A stretch of 64,000 nucleotides of DNA from Opitutales bacterium (GCA_020831585.1 JAFIGE010000001.1:62001-126000), one strand, 5' to 3'. Shown: positions 25,270-34,572, counted from the first letter of the stretch. Notes: generated by a model not told the origin, from the sequence alone. Program-made: numbers and translations.

Positions 25270-26334
25270 GTGAAACAAAAAAATCAAACACGCATCTCCA
25301 TTGTCGGCTGTGGAGCGATCAGTCAGCTCTTCTATGCCGAGGCCCTGTCGTCTCTGGAGGCGCAAGGTGAGGCGCGCGTCGTTCGCTTGTTCGATCCGGT
25401 TGCCGCCAACCGTGCGGCACTGGGCCGCATGTTCCCTCAGGCGTCCCAGACAGATCGATTCAAGGCGGAGGGCCTTGGTTATGAGGACCTGGTAATTGTC
25501 GCCTCGCCGCCGCGTTTCCATGCTGAACAGTCTATTGCGGCACTGAAGGCTGGGGCGTCCGTCCTTTGCGAGAAGCCGATGGCGATGAGTGCGGCCGAGT
25601 GCCAAGCAATGGTCGAGGGAGCCGGGGCCGCCAAGGGGCACCTCGCGATTGGGCTTTATCGGCGCTTTTTCCCCGCCTTCGCCGCTCTCCGGGAAATCAT
25701 CGAAACGCAACCCTACGGCCCCCTTCAGTCATTCGCCGTGCGTGAGGGCTCGGCCTATCGCTGGGCCGCCGCCTCGGCCTCGTTTTCCGATCCCAAGGCA
25801 AGTCGCGGGGGTGTCTTTTTTGATGTCGGCCCCCACGTCATGGATATCCTCCTCTGGCTTTTCGGCGAGCCGGCGAACTGGAGCTATGCCGATGACGCCC
25901 TTGGCGGGCTCGAAGTAAATGCATCGTTGGATCTTCAATACAACAACGGCATCTCCGGCAGCGTGCGCCTGAGCAAAGACTGGGATCTCGGGAACACCCA
26001 CACCTTCGTCTTTGAAAAGGCGGATGTGGTCTGGCCGGTCGGACAGGCGGATCGCCTGCGGGTGCGGCCTCACGGGAGCGCGTTCATGCAAGAACTGGTG
26101 TTGAAGCAACCCAATGGCAAACCGGTCCTCAACGAACCCCAGTGCTTCACCCAGCAGATTGACAACCTCATCCGCGCCATGCGCGGCACCGAGGACGTCC
26201 TCGTCACCGGCGAAGAGGGTGCCCGCTCCCTCCGCTTCATCGACGCCGCCTACGCCCGCCGCCAGCCGATGGAGATGGGGTGGCTGAGTGAGGACGAAGC
26301 CGCTGCCCTGTCTGGTCGGGCCGTGGCGCGCTGA
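25270..26334 (+). CDS. Gfo/Idh/MocA-family oxidoreductase
   Basis: 354 residues from a GTG start. N-terminal Rossmann fold with RISIVGCGAISQLFY (about 8-22), the family motif VLCEKPMAMSAAEC (about 98-111), and the substrate domain with LYRRFFPAF and FFDVGPHVMDILLWLFGEP (about 180-198), containing the catalytic-type Gly-x-His. NAD(P)-dependent oxidation or epimerisation of a sugar or sugar nucleotide is the usual role; in such loci it often makes keto- or amino-sugar precursors. Convergent with rmlA, 106 bases apart. Confidence 0.88.
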   Translation: MKQKNQTRISIVGCGAISQLFYAEALSSLEAQGEARVVRLFDPVAANRAALGRMFPQASQTDRFKAEGLGYEDLVIVASPPRFHAEQSIAALKAGASVLCEKPMAMSAAECQAMVEGAGAAKGHLAIGLYRRFFPAFAALREIIETQPYGPLQSFAVREGSAYRWAAASASFSDPKASRGGVFFDVGPHVMDILLWLFGEPANWSYADDALGGLEVNASLDLQYNNGISGSVRLSKDWDLGNTHTFVFEKADVVWPVGQADRLRVRPHGSAFMQELVLKQPNGKPVLNEPQCFTQQIDNLIRAMRGTEDVLVTGEEGARSLRFIDAAYARRQPMEMGWLSEDEAAALSGRAVAR

Positions 26335-26440
26335 GGTGGCAATTCGCCTTTTTGGGTGCTGTTCTTTGAAGGATTTTTGTAGGAACACCCTTTGTCGGAA
26401 AGATGTATCGCAATAAGACAAAGATACTGCCCTGCACCTC

Positions 26441-27301
26441 CTACCGCGCAACGCGCGATAGGTAATCACCGTAGTCCGATTTCGCGAATTTGTTAGCCAG
26501 TCGGAGCAACTGATCGCGGTCGATGAACTTGCTGTTGTAGGCAACCTCCTCGATGCAGCCGATCTTGAGATCCTGGCGTTCCTCAATGACGCGAACGAAG
26601 GTGGAGGCGTCGTTCAGAGAGGCAAAGGTTCCCGTATCCAGCCAGGCAATACCACGACTGAAGAGCCCCACCTTTAATCGCCCTCGCTGAAGATACACCT
26701 GGTTTATGCTGGTGATTTCATATTCCCCCCGAGCCGACTGCTCTATCTGCTCAGCAATTTCGATTACTTCATTATCGTAAAAATAAAGCCCTGGAACCGC
26801 ATAATGAGACTTTGGAACAGCGGGCTTTTCTTCAATCGAAACAGCCCGGCGATCCGCGTCAAATTCAACGACCCCGTAGTGTTCGGGATCATGCACAGGA
26901 GCGGCAAAAATGACGGCTCCATCGGGGTCGGTGTGTTGCCGAAGCAAATGAACGAAGCCCGACCCGTAAAAGATGTTATCGCCCAGAATGAGAGCCACCT
27001 TGTCTTGCCCCACAAACTCTTTGCCGATTACGAAAGCTTGCGCCAGGCCATTGGGGACATGCTGGACAGCATATTCGAAGCGGCACCCCAGCTCGCTGCC
27101 GTCCCCCAGAAGTTTTTCAAAGGCAGGCCGGTCTTCCGGAGTGGTGATGATGAGAATTTCCCGAATCTTCGCGAGCATGAGAACCGACAGGGGATAGTAG
27201 ATCATCGGCTTGTCGTAAACCGGCATGAGCTGCTTGGAAACCGCCAGCGTGATCGGGTAGAGGCGGGTTCCGGAGCCGCCGGCAAGGATGATGCCTTTCA
27301 T
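26441..27301 (-). CDS. rmlA: Glucose-1-phosphate thymidylyltransferase
   Basis: 286 residues from the ATG at 27301; a longer frame starts at 27355 inside rmlB. The nucleotidyltransferase signature [16 protein letters not shown] is at the very N-terminus, with [17 protein letters not shown] (about 25-41), [11 protein letters not shown] (about 107-117) and [13 protein letters not shown] (about 219-231). It makes dTDP-glucose from dTTP and glucose-1-phosphate, the entry step to dTDP-deoxysugars. It lies 29 bases after rmlB on the minus strand; rmlC and rmlD are absent from the window. Confidence 0.96.
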   Translation of the reverse strand: MKGIILAGGSGTRLYPITLAVSKQLMPVYDKPMIYYPLSVLMLAKIREILIITTPEDRPAFEKLLGDGSELGCRFEYAVQHVPNGLAQAFVIGKEFVGQDKVALILGDNIFYGSGFVHLLRQHTDPDGAVIFAAPVHDPEHYGVVEFDADRRAVSIEEKPAVPKSHYAVPGLYFYDNEVIEIAEQIEQSARGEYEITSINQVYLQRGRLKVGLFSRGIAWLDTGTFASLNDASTFVRVIEERQDLKIGCIEEVAYNSKFIDRDQLLRLANKFAKSDYGDYLSRVAR

Positions 27302-27330
27302 GGTGATTAGGTTGGAGAGTTCTTCGGGTT

Positions 27331-28371
27331 TTAATTGAGAATATTTTCCCACCATTGGCGGTTGTCGAGATACCAGCGCACGGTCTTGCGCAAGCCACTT
27401 TCAAAGGTCTCCTTCGGGGTCCAGTGCAGTTCCCGGCGAATCTTGGAGCCATTGATGGCGTAGCGCAGATCGTGGCCGGGGCGGTCGGCAACAAAGGTGA
27501 TCAGCTCATCAAAATTTTGTCCTCCGGTCGCGCCCTCCTCTGCCATGAGGCGGCATATCATACGCACGATGTCGATGTTGCGCCTTTCATTGCTTCCGCC
27601 AATGTTGTAAGTTTCACCCACGCGGCCTCGGGTAAGGACCGAGTAAAGCGCGCCGACATGATCTTCGACGTAAAGCCAATCCCGGATGTTTTCACCCTTC
27701 CCATATACGGGGATCGGCTCGCCCCGAAGGCATTTTAAAATGACCACCGGAATCAGTTTCTCGGGAAACTGATAAGGACCGTAGTTGTTCGAGCAATTGG
27801 TCACGAGCGTTGGGAAGTCGTAGGTGCTGTGCCACGCACGCACGAGATGGTCCGATGCGGCTTTGGAAGCAGAGTAAGGCGAATGTGGATCGTAGGGCGT
27901 TGTTTCCCTGAACGCCGGGTCCGCAGAACCGAGCGATCCATAGACTTCATCCGTCGAAACATGCAAAAAACGAAACGCCGCCTGGCTCAACCGCTTTCCT
28001 GTTTCCTGAGACCGGGCAAAACCATTCCAGTAGGCGAGTGCCGTCTGAAGCAGGTTGTAGGTGCCGACGACATTGGTTTGGATAAACTCCCCCGGACCTT
28101 CAATTGAACGGTCCACATGCGACTCCGCTGCGAGGTGCATAATCGCATCCGGGGCATAAGCGAAAACCGCTTCCCGTAACGCCGCCGCATCAATCAGATC
28201 GACTTGGGCAAAGCGATAGCGGTCATTCCCCTCCACATCTGCCAAAGAGCATAGGTTTCCCGCATAAGTTAGCTTATCGAGGTTCAGAACGGCATGTTCC
28301 GTATTTTTCAGCAGGAAACGGATCAGGTGAGAGCCGATGAATCCGGCTCCTCCGGTGACTAAAATTTTCAT
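27331..28371 (-). CDS. rmlB: dTDP-glucose 4,6-dehydratase
   Basis: 346 residues. NAD-binding [19 protein letters not shown] (1-19), the active-site region [11 protein letters not shown] (about 136-146) and the catalytic [12 protein letters not shown] (about 171-182) with Tyr-x-x-x-Lys. It converts dTDP-glucose to dTDP-4-keto-6-deoxyglucose. It precedes rmlA in a two-gene minus-strand unit, opposite to the surrounding locus. With no rmlCD nearby, its product may feed rhamnose genes elsewhere or another deoxysugar. Confidence 0.97.
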   Translation of the reverse strand: MKILVTGGAGFIGSHLIRFLLKNTEHAVLNLDKLTYAGNLCSLADVEGNDRYRFAQVDLIDAAALREAVFAYAPDAIMHLAAESHVDRSIEGPGEFIQTNVVGTYNLLQTALAYWNGFARSQETGKRLSQAAFRFLHVSTDEVYGSLGSADPAFRETTPYDPHSPYSASKAASDHLVRAWHSTYDFPTLVTNCSNNYGPYQFPEKLIPVVILKCLRGEPIPVYGKGENIRDWLYVEDHVGALYSVLTRGRVGETYNIGGSNERRNIDIVRMICRLMAEEGATGGQNFDELITFVADRPGHDLRYAINGSKIRRELHWTPKETFESGLRKTVRWYLDNRQWWENILN

Positions 28372-28575
28372 GGGTTTTGCTCCCGATAGTAATTGGGCAA
28401 AGCCACTAAGTTTTCAGGTGAAAAGTCAAAGTTTATGAAAATTCCAAAAGTCGAATTGCCGGTTGAAAAGACAACACCGATTTCAATTTTCGTAAAAAAC
28501 CTGACAATCACTCTGGAAAAGAATATTGCGCGGCGGAGTATGAGACTGAGGTTTCTCGACTACTGGGGAAACCGT

Positions 28576-28593
28576 TTCTTGAAATGTGGGGTT
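28576..28593 (+). repeat. 18-bp direct repeat, remnant copy of an epimerase 5' end
   Basis: The 18 bases here (ttcttgaaatgtggggtt) recur exactly at 28837-28854 inside the following epimerase gene. In the same reading phase the upstream copy gives a peptide ending LLGKPFLEMWG, versus FLGTRLLEMWG in the gene, with other aligned identities just before. It is best read as a decayed duplicate of the epimerase N-terminus, not a chance match. Confidence 0.6.
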
Positions 28594-28648
28594 GTGGAGG
28601 ACTGGGGGCTGCGATTAACCATTTCTGACGGTCTCCGTGTTTTTACGT

Positions 28649-28755
28649 GGCAGCAGAATGCAGCCACTCCTTGCCTTGCCGAATCGTTGAAGGCGGCGAT
28701 CAATGTAATTCAATCAAGCGGTTCAAATTCCAAGGAGGGGCTGCATTCTGCTGCC
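28649..28755. repeat. Long imperfect palindrome (25-bp arms) between rmlB and an epimerase gene
   Basis: The left arm 28649-28673 and right arm 28731-28755 are inverted copies with 24 of 25 positions matching (core gcagcagaatgcagcc). The 57-base loop and the right flank hold further short inverted matches (ttgccgaatc at about 28676 and gattcggcaa at about 28768). The 419-bp gap 28372-28790 otherwise has no credible gene: an open frame at 28393-28782 runs through the palindrome and has no recognisable domain. A mobile palindromic element (REP- or MITE-like) is possible. Confidence 0.65.
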
Positions 28756-28790
28756 CTCCAGGCAGTGATTCGGCAACAGTAAATAAATCT

Positions 28791-29870
28791 ATGAAAACAG
28801 CCCTCACCGGAGCCAGTGGCTTTCTCGGCACCCGCCTTCTTGAAATGTGGGGTTTGACCGGGCGTGTCGACTTTGTGCCGATCCTGCGTGGCTACGGCAG
28901 TGCGGCACCGGTCGGGCGGCTGGCCTTGCCGTCGCGCGTCGCTGATGTGTGTGATGCGGAGGCGCTGGTGCCCGCGTTGGAGGGGTGCGATGCCATCGTG
29001 CATGCGGCCCTCGGCGATCCCGCCCAGATCGTTGCCATGGCGGAGGCGGTCTGCGCGGCGGCCGAGCGCACCGGTATCCGGCGCATTGTTAACCTCAGTT
29101 CGGCGGTTGCCCTCGGGATGGTCCCTCCGCCGGGCAGTGGCGATACGACGCCGGGCCTGACGAATCGCCCCCTTGACTACTGCTCAGCTAAGGGGATCGC
29201 TGAAGCGGTGTTTTCAAAGTATGCGGCGAAATCCGGTGCCTCGGTGATTCAGTTGCGTCCATTTACGATCTACGGCCCGCGCTCGCGACTCGTCGGACGT
29301 ATCCTCGCCGCGATGGAATCCGGCGAGGCCTGGTTGTTGAACGGAGGTTCCGGTGTGTGCAATGCGGTGTATGTGGACAATGTTATCCACGGCATAGAGC
29401 GCGCGCTCGCCGCGCCGGAGACGGTCAGCGGGGTCTTTCACCTGAACGATGCGGAGTCGTTGACGTGGGCGGAGGTTTATCGGGAGTTGGGCAACGCGGC
29501 AGGTCTTCCGGCGGGACCCTGGCCGGAGCCGCCCTCGCGTCCAGCGGCTCCCCGTCGACTTTCCCTGCCGGAGCGGGTGAAGATGCATACTTCGAAGCCA
29601 CTGCCACAAGCCGTCTTCCGCCATGTTCCGGAGCGGGCCAAACGGATCGTGAAGGGCATGATCGCGGGCTGGTCGGAGCCGGTTTATGCCAACTCGCGTG
29701 CGCTCCCCGCGAACGGGGTGGGCGCCGTGGATTCGGAATTGTATCAGCTCCAAAGTGGCGTCTGGAGATTTTCCACGAAGGGTGCGGCGGATAAACTTGG
29801 GTATGCGCCGCAAGTCCCGTTTGCGGAGGGGATTCGGCGGACGGTTGGGTGGTATCGCGTATTCGGATGA
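28791..29870 (+). CDS. NAD-dependent epimerase/dehydratase
   Basis: 359 residues from ATG 28791 (MKTALTGASGFLGTRLLEMW). Extended SDR with the NAD loop TGASGFLG (about 6-13), DAIVHAALGDP, NLSSAVALG and the catalytic DYCSAKGIAEAVF (about 126-138; Tyr-x-x-x-Lys intact). It is longer than the minimal family, with an extra segment at about 240-320 before the conserved end LGYAPQVPFAEGIRRTVGWY. It likely acts on a sugar nucleotide. The stop overlaps the GT4 start (ATGA). A truncated second copy of its 3' end occurs at 33319-33405. Confidence 0.88.
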   Translation: MKTALTGASGFLGTRLLEMWGLTGRVDFVPILRGYGSAAPVGRLALPSRVADVCDAEALVPALEGCDAIVHAALGDPAQIVAMAEAVCAAAERTGIRRIVNLSSAVALGMVPPPGSGDTTPGLTNRPLDYCSAKGIAEAVFSKYAAKSGASVIQLRPFTIYGPRSRLVGRILAAMESGEAWLLNGGSGVCNAVYVDNVIHGIERALAAPETVSGVFHLNDAESLTWAEVYRELGNAAGLPAGPWPEPPSRPAAPRRLSLPERVKMHTSKPLPQAVFRHVPERAKRIVKGMIAGWSEPVYANSRALPANGVGAVDSELYQLQSGVWRFSTKGAADKLGYAPQVPFAEGIRRTVGWYRVFG

Positions 29871-30982
29871 GACGTCTGCTCTTTGTCAGCCGAAACCTCG
29901 CCTGCCCGGATTTTCACGGGGGTTGCGTTTATCCTTACCGGGTTTTGGAAGCGCTCTCCCGCCATGGGTTTGCTGTTGAATATCTGTGGATTCCGGAAAA
30001 GGTATCGCAGCGTCCTTTCCGCCTGCCGTTTCGGCCTGCCTTCTGTCGCCGCGTGTTCGTGGCAGGGGCATTTCAGATTGGGCCAACCTATTGGCAAAAC
30101 CCGTTGCAGGGGAGGGATTTGAAACGAGCCCTTAACGGGTGGATACAATCTCCCGGCGATGTCGTCGTTTTGGACTATCTCTGGGACGCGGAGCTTCTGC
30201 AGGGACTACCCGCTTCGACCTGGATACTGACTCACGAGCGGATGTACCGGCGGAGCGAGAGCTATCAAGCCGCCGGGGTGGTCCCGGATTTCAAGGTGCT
30301 CGGCGAGGCCGAGGAAAGGCGTCTGCTCGAAGCTGCGAAGGGGCTAATTGCGATCCAGGAAGAGGATGCCTCGTGGATGCGGCAGAGCTTTCCGGATAAA
30401 CCAGTGGTGGTGGTGCCGCCACCATTTTCCGTTTCCGCCGTTGAGGAAAACAACAACCGGGGCGACACTGTCCTCTTTATCGGTGGCAGAACGGCGCACA
30501 ATCGCGGTGCCTTGGAGTGGCTTGTCGGCGAGGTGTGGCCGAGGGTGATTGCCCGCAAGCCAGATGCGCGTTTGCGTGTCTATGGCACCGTGGATATCAG
30601 CGGCCTCGGAAACGCCAAGGGCCTCGATTTTCGCGGGGCGGTGGAAGACTTGAGCAGGGCCTATGGCGAAAACGCGATCGCGGTGGTGCCCGTGCGTTTC
30701 GGATCGGGGCTCAAACTCAAATTGCTGGAGGCCTTTGCCCATGCCTTACCCGTGGTCGCCACATCGGTGGGGGCGGAGGGATTTGCGGAGGTAAAAGCGG
30801 GAACTATCTGCCCGGTTTCCGACGATCCTGAGGCCTACGCACAGAACATTCTCCGGCTATTTAATGAGCCTGGCTTTCAGGATGCCGTGCGCCAGCGGCA
30901 GTTTGAGTGGCTCAAGGTAAATGCGGATCCCGCGCTTCTTGGCCGACGCTTTGCTGATGCCATCGCGAGTTACCGAACTTAA
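29867..30982 (+). CDS. Glycosyltransferase family 4 (GT-B)
   Basis: 371 residues from the ATG at 29867, in ATGA overlap with the epimerase gene. N-terminal MRRLLFVSRNLACPDFHGGCVYPYRVLEAL and C-terminal VLFIGGRTAHNRGALEWLV (about 204-222), VVPVRFGSGLKLKLLEAFAHALPVVATSVGAEGF (about 275-308) define the Glyco_trans_1_4-type enzymes with a shortened E-x7-E region. It has a close, frameshifted paralogue at 33402. Likely transfers one sugar during repeat-unit assembly. Confidence 0.9.
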   Translation: MRRLLFVSRNLACPDFHGGCVYPYRVLEALSRHGFAVEYLWIPEKVSQRPFRLPFRPAFCRRVFVAGAFQIGPTYWQNPLQGRDLKRALNGWIQSPGDVVVLDYLWDAELLQGLPASTWILTHERMYRRSESYQAAGVVPDFKVLGEAEERRLLEAAKGLIAIQEEDASWMRQSFPDKPVVVVPPPFSVSAVEENNNRGDTVLFIGGRTAHNRGALEWLVGEVWPRVIARKPDARLRVYGTVDISGLGNAKGLDFRGAVEDLSRAYGENAIAVVPVRFGSGLKLKLLEAFAHALPVVATSVGAEGFAEVKAGTICPVSDDPEAYAQNILRLFNEPGFQDAVRQRQFEWLKVNADPALLGRRFADAIASYRT

Positions 30983-30990
30983 AACTTTTT

Positions 30991-31851
30991 ATGATGAACC
31001 AACGTCCTTTCTTTCTTTTTGTTCACGTGCCGAAAACCGGGGGTGAGAGTTTTCGCCGCGCCCTAGTGCGCTGTCTCGGCCACCGTTGTGTCTTTGATTA
31101 CGGGATGTTTGATAACGTCCGTTACCCGGCGGATCAGGTGGGAATCGCGATCAACCAGCGTCCGGACCACGATTGTCTTTGTGCGCATCACCTTACCTTC
31201 GATCTTCCGTATGATCTGCCAGGCCGCCCGTTTGTCGCCTTCACTTTGCTCCGCGATCCGGTGGCGCGGGTCCTTTCGTGGTTTTTCGCGGTGCGCAACC
31301 ACACCAAGCTCGCGCCGCGTTTTCGCGAGATGACAGTTAGCGACTTTGTTCGGGAAGAGGTCCGGCAGGGTTCCCATTGGTTTTTGGCAAATGGTCAGCT
31401 GCGCCATTTGATGGGGGAAGTCAGCGAGCAAAGTCTGCGGCGCTTTGAGGAAATCATCCGACGGGATAACGTGCTGGCCATCCCGCTCACCAAGATTGCC
31501 CTGGCCGCATGTTTGCTCGAACACCGTTTTCCGGATCAATTTTCGGATTTGTCCAGCAGGCATACCAATATATCCAAGAAGGATAGCGCCCTGGATCCGG
31601 AGGCGGAGGCATTGTTGCGGGAGCTGGTTTCCTTTGATCTGAAAGCGCTCGCCTTGGCGGAGGCGATTTTTGCGGAAAAGGTCGAGGTCGCCCGGAAGGC
31701 GGAGGGCTTTAATCCCGAGGCCGCGCTGGAGGATTTTCAGCGTCGTGCCGCCGCACGCAATGTCGCGGCGAACTCCGGCCTCACCCGCTTGCGCAAGCTC
31801 ATGGCACGGGCGCTCAGTTCTGCCGCCCATCGGATAGATGTTGATTATTGA
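30991..31851 (+). CDS. Sulfotransferase family protein
   Basis: 286 residues. The PAPS 5'-phosphosulfate loop is FVHVPKTGGESFRRAL (about 10-25) and the 3'-phosphate region is FTLLRDPVARVLSWF (about 82-96). These match the sulfotransferase family 2 (Sulfotransfer_2) pattern of carbohydrate sulfotransferases. It would transfer sulfate from PAPS to a glycan hydroxyl, implying a sulfated polysaccharide. It starts 8 bases after the GT4 gene. The ISKra4-like element begins 23 bases after its stop codon. Confidence 0.87.
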   Translation: MMNQRPFFLFVHVPKTGGESFRRALVRCLGHRCVFDYGMFDNVRYPADQVGIAINQRPDHDCLCAHHLTFDLPYDLPGRPFVAFTLLRDPVARVLSWFFAVRNHTKLAPRFREMTVSDFVREEVRQGSHWFLANGQLRHLMGEVSEQSLRRFEEIIRRDNVLAIPLTKIALAACLLEHRFPDQFSDLSSRHTNISKKDSALDPEAEALLRELVSFDLKALALAEAIFAEKVEVARKAEGFNPEAALEDFQRRAAARNVAANSGLTRLRKLMARALSSAAHRIDVDY

Positions 31852-31874
31852 TGCGCCCCAGGCCGGTTTCCCTT

Positions 31875-33250
31875 GGTGTAATCACGAGGTTTGTCAGCCC
31901 GGACTAAATTAGACTCGGCCTCACTGCACATCGTACGGCCTTTCTGTTTTAAGGTTGGGATGGCCCCTATGCAAAAAGATGAAAGTGCGCTCTACGAATG
32001 GTTGAACAAGCGCCCATCCCTGCGCTCCCAACTCCAGCACTTGCGCCGGTTGGAAGAAGACCGCGAAGACCTGAATCAAGCGGCCATCGAGCCCTCCACG
32101 CGCGAAATCGTCCGCGCCATTGGACGCGATTGCTTTGAGCAGGCCCTTCAGCAGCGCAAGACCGCGGCCTTCGAGGCGCAGAGCAAACCGGGCGATCGTC
32201 GGCACGGTAAAAAAACTGAACTTCACGAGTCTTTTCGGGGATATCTCGCTTGTGGAGCGTTTGCTGCGCCGCAGCAGCTCGACGGTGCGGCCGCTGGCCC
32301 TGCTACTGCAACGCATGGCGGTCGACTTCGCCGCCGAGGGAGCATTCGAGGGGGCGAGCAAACGATTGCTCAGTCATCACGCCGTGAGCCTCTCGCCCGG
32401 ATGCGTGCGCAAGATAACCCTGAAGCATGCCGGGGCCATGGGCGCATCCGAGACCCCTTCGGGCACGCGGGGAGACCTCCCCGCAGAGGGGGCCCGAGGC
32501 CCTTGTCGCAGAGATAGATGGAAGCATGCTCCCGATCGTCGAAACAGGCATCCGAGGCAAGGGGCGCAAACGCCGGCGCTGCCGCTGGAAGGAGTTCCGC
32601 TTGCGCGCGGCACGACGCCGCGGCGAGGCACGCACGCACTACGGAGTCAGTGCCGGCAAAGTTCGACGAGGCCGGGTTCACTCTCGCGCAGATGGCTGCC
32701 CGCGCGGGCTGGGCCTTGCACACGAAGCTGCAATGTGTGGCCGACGGGGCGTAATGGATACAGCGGCAATGGCAGGGCAACTTTGGCACACGGGCACGCT
32801 TTCTCCTCGATCTCTACCACCTGTGCGAATACCTGGCCGCAGCCAAGACGGCCCATACCCATGGCCGCTGGCTCGACGTTCAGAAATCACGCCTGAAGCG
32901 CAACCGCCATGACCTCGTGCTCAAAAGCCTGCGCGCCTTTGCCGAACCGGCGGATCTTCCCGAAAAAGAAGCCCCCGTGCGCGCGGCCATACGCTACCTG
33001 TTCAACCACGCCCATTGCCTCGACTATGCAGGGGCTCTCGCCGACGAGCTGCCTCTGGGATCCGGACTCATTGAGAGCGGCCATCGACATGTCCTGCAAA
33101 AGCGCCTGAAGATCGCCGGTGCATGGTGGCTCTGGAACAACGCCCGGTCCATGGCCCACCTTCGAGTCCTCAGAGCAAACCAAGATGAGGATGCCTACTG
33201 GAAATCCATCTGGCACAAGCACGCTCCATGACAAACTTCGTGATTACACC
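31875..33250 (+). mobile_element. Degraded ISKra4-like insertion element
   Basis: About 1.38 kb bounded by matching inverted ends: left ggtgtaatcacgaggtttgtc (31875-31895) and right gacaaacttcgtgattacacc (33230-33250), which are reverse complements apart from one mismatch. Inside is a disrupted transposase. No target-site duplication is obvious. It lies between the sulfotransferase gene and a truncated epimerase, so its insertion or a later recombination probably deleted part of that epimerase. Confidence 0.8.
31960..33231 (+). pseudogene. ISKra4-family-like transposase, frameshifted
   Basis: Starting at ATG 31960, recognisable transposase pieces appear in successive frames: an N-terminal helix region, KLNFTSLFGDISLVERLL near 32210, LVAEIDGSMLPIVETGI near 32505, AGFTLAQMAARAGWALHTKLQCVADGA ending at an in-frame TAA (32752-32754), then WIQRQWQGNFGTRARFLLDLYHLCEYL to the end HKHAP. 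At least three frameshifts plus one stop break it. The CVADGA...W-I...LDLYH block is typical of ISKra4-group DDE transposases. Not functional as it stands. Confidence 0.82.
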
Positions 33251-33318
33251 CGACGCCGTCGGGCGTGAGTTATTTGACTTGCAGGGAGGGTGATACATGG
33301 TGTTTAGGCTGCGGGCAT

Positions 33319-33405
33319 GCGAAAGACATTTTCGGTTACGCACCGTCAGTTCCTTTTGCTGAGAGCGTTCGGCGGACAATCGCCTGGTATCAAACTTTCG
33401 GATGA
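33319..33405 (+). pseudogene. 3' fragment of a second NAD-dependent epimerase gene
   Basis: From 33331 the frame reads FGYAPSVPFAESVRRTIAWYQTFG followed by TGA, against LGYAPQVPFAEGIRRTVGWYRVFG at the end of the intact epimerase at 28791-29870. The TGA overlaps the ATG of the following GT4 gene exactly as in the intact copy. The fragment's upstream part is lost, replaced by the ISKra4-like element. This shows that the epimerase/GT4 pair was duplicated. Confidence 0.88.
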
Positions 33406-34572
33406 AGCGAATCCTCTTTATCAGCCGGAACCTTGCCTGTCCGAATTACCATGGCGGATGCGTGTATCCTTACCGGTTTCTTGAGGCAATGGCGGCTGCA
33501 GGCGTGCCCATCCACTATCTTTGGTTGCCGGATTCCTTGCCCAACCGCCCTTTTCGCCTGCCCTTTCGCCCCATCTTTGCGGAAAAAGTTTCCGTGCTGG
33601 GAGCTTTGTCGCAAGGTTCTTTTTTTTGTGAAGATTCCGTTCTGTAGAGTGGACCGCAGTGCAGCGATTCGTTCCATCCTTCGCTCTAGCCCGGCAGAAA
33701 TCGTGCTCGACTTCCTCTGGGATGCAGCGTTGCTTCGCGACCTGCCTATGCGAAAGTGGATTCTCACTCATGAATTGATTCACCAGCGAGCACGCAGCTA
33801 TCGGGACGCTGGGGTGACGCCCGATTTTACTGTGCTTGATGAAGCTAGGGAAGTGGAGTTGTTGGAAAACGCCGATGGGTTAATCGCAATCCAAGATGAA
33901 GATGCGGCGTGGATGCGGGGCCATTTTCCAACTAAGCAGATTGTGGTGCTCCCGCCGCCTTGCGCGCGGAGAAAATTGCCCCCACCCCCCGCCGCACCGC
34001 CTTCCGTGCTCTTTATCGGCGGCAAAACAGCGCATAACCGCTATGGACTCGAATGGCTGGCGGGCGACGTATGGCCCCACGTGCTCAGCCGCCTGCCCGA
34101 CGCCCGCCTTCGGATCTACGGAACGGTGCCGTGTGGAGGCATAGCTTCCTCCGGGAGCATCGAGGTCAAAGGTCCCGTTGCCGAAGTCTCCAGTGCTTAC
34201 GCGGAAAACCAGGTCGCGGCGGTGCCGTTCCGGTTTGGTTCCGGGCTCAAAATCAAGCTGCTCGAAGCAATGAGCATTGGTCTGCCCGCAGTGGCTACGC
34301 CAATAGGTGCCCAAGGATTCGCCGACCTCCGCACGGGACTGGTGTGTCCCGTCTATGAGGATGCTCCTTCGTTTTCAGATGCGCTCGTTCGATCATTAAC
34401 GGACACTCCCTTCCGCAAAGAAATCGTCGCTAAACAAGATGCGTGGTTAAAAAAAAATGACCGACCCGGTGCATTTGGCCACGCGGTTTCGCAAAGCTAT
34501 AAAGGGTTAGACTCATGCCACTCGCATTTTGCATCCTTGCCCACAAAAATCCGAGGCAGTTGCGCGGCTTGA
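33402..34572 (+). pseudogene. Glycosyltransferase family 4 paralogue with a T8 frameshift
   Basis: The first frame (33402-33647) gives MKRILFISRNLACPNYHGGCVYPYRFLEA and then stops after 81 residues. From a run of eight Ts at 33620-33627 the next frame continues the protein without loss: FCRVDRSAAIRSILRSSPAEIVLDFLWDAALL, VLFIGGKTAHNRYGLEWLA and VAAVPFRFGSGLKIKLLEAMSIGLP. Removing one T aligns the whole with the intact GT4 at 29867. It may be a pseudogene, a phase-variable gene, a case of transcriptional slippage, or a sequencing error. The end overlaps the next gene by about 58 bases. Confidence 0.8.

Noticed and set aside
28393-28782. 129-residue open frame upstream of the epimerase gene
   Set aside because: It runs through the large palindrome and the decayed epimerase repeat, has no recognised domain and no clear ribosome-binding site. 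I treat it as non-coding.
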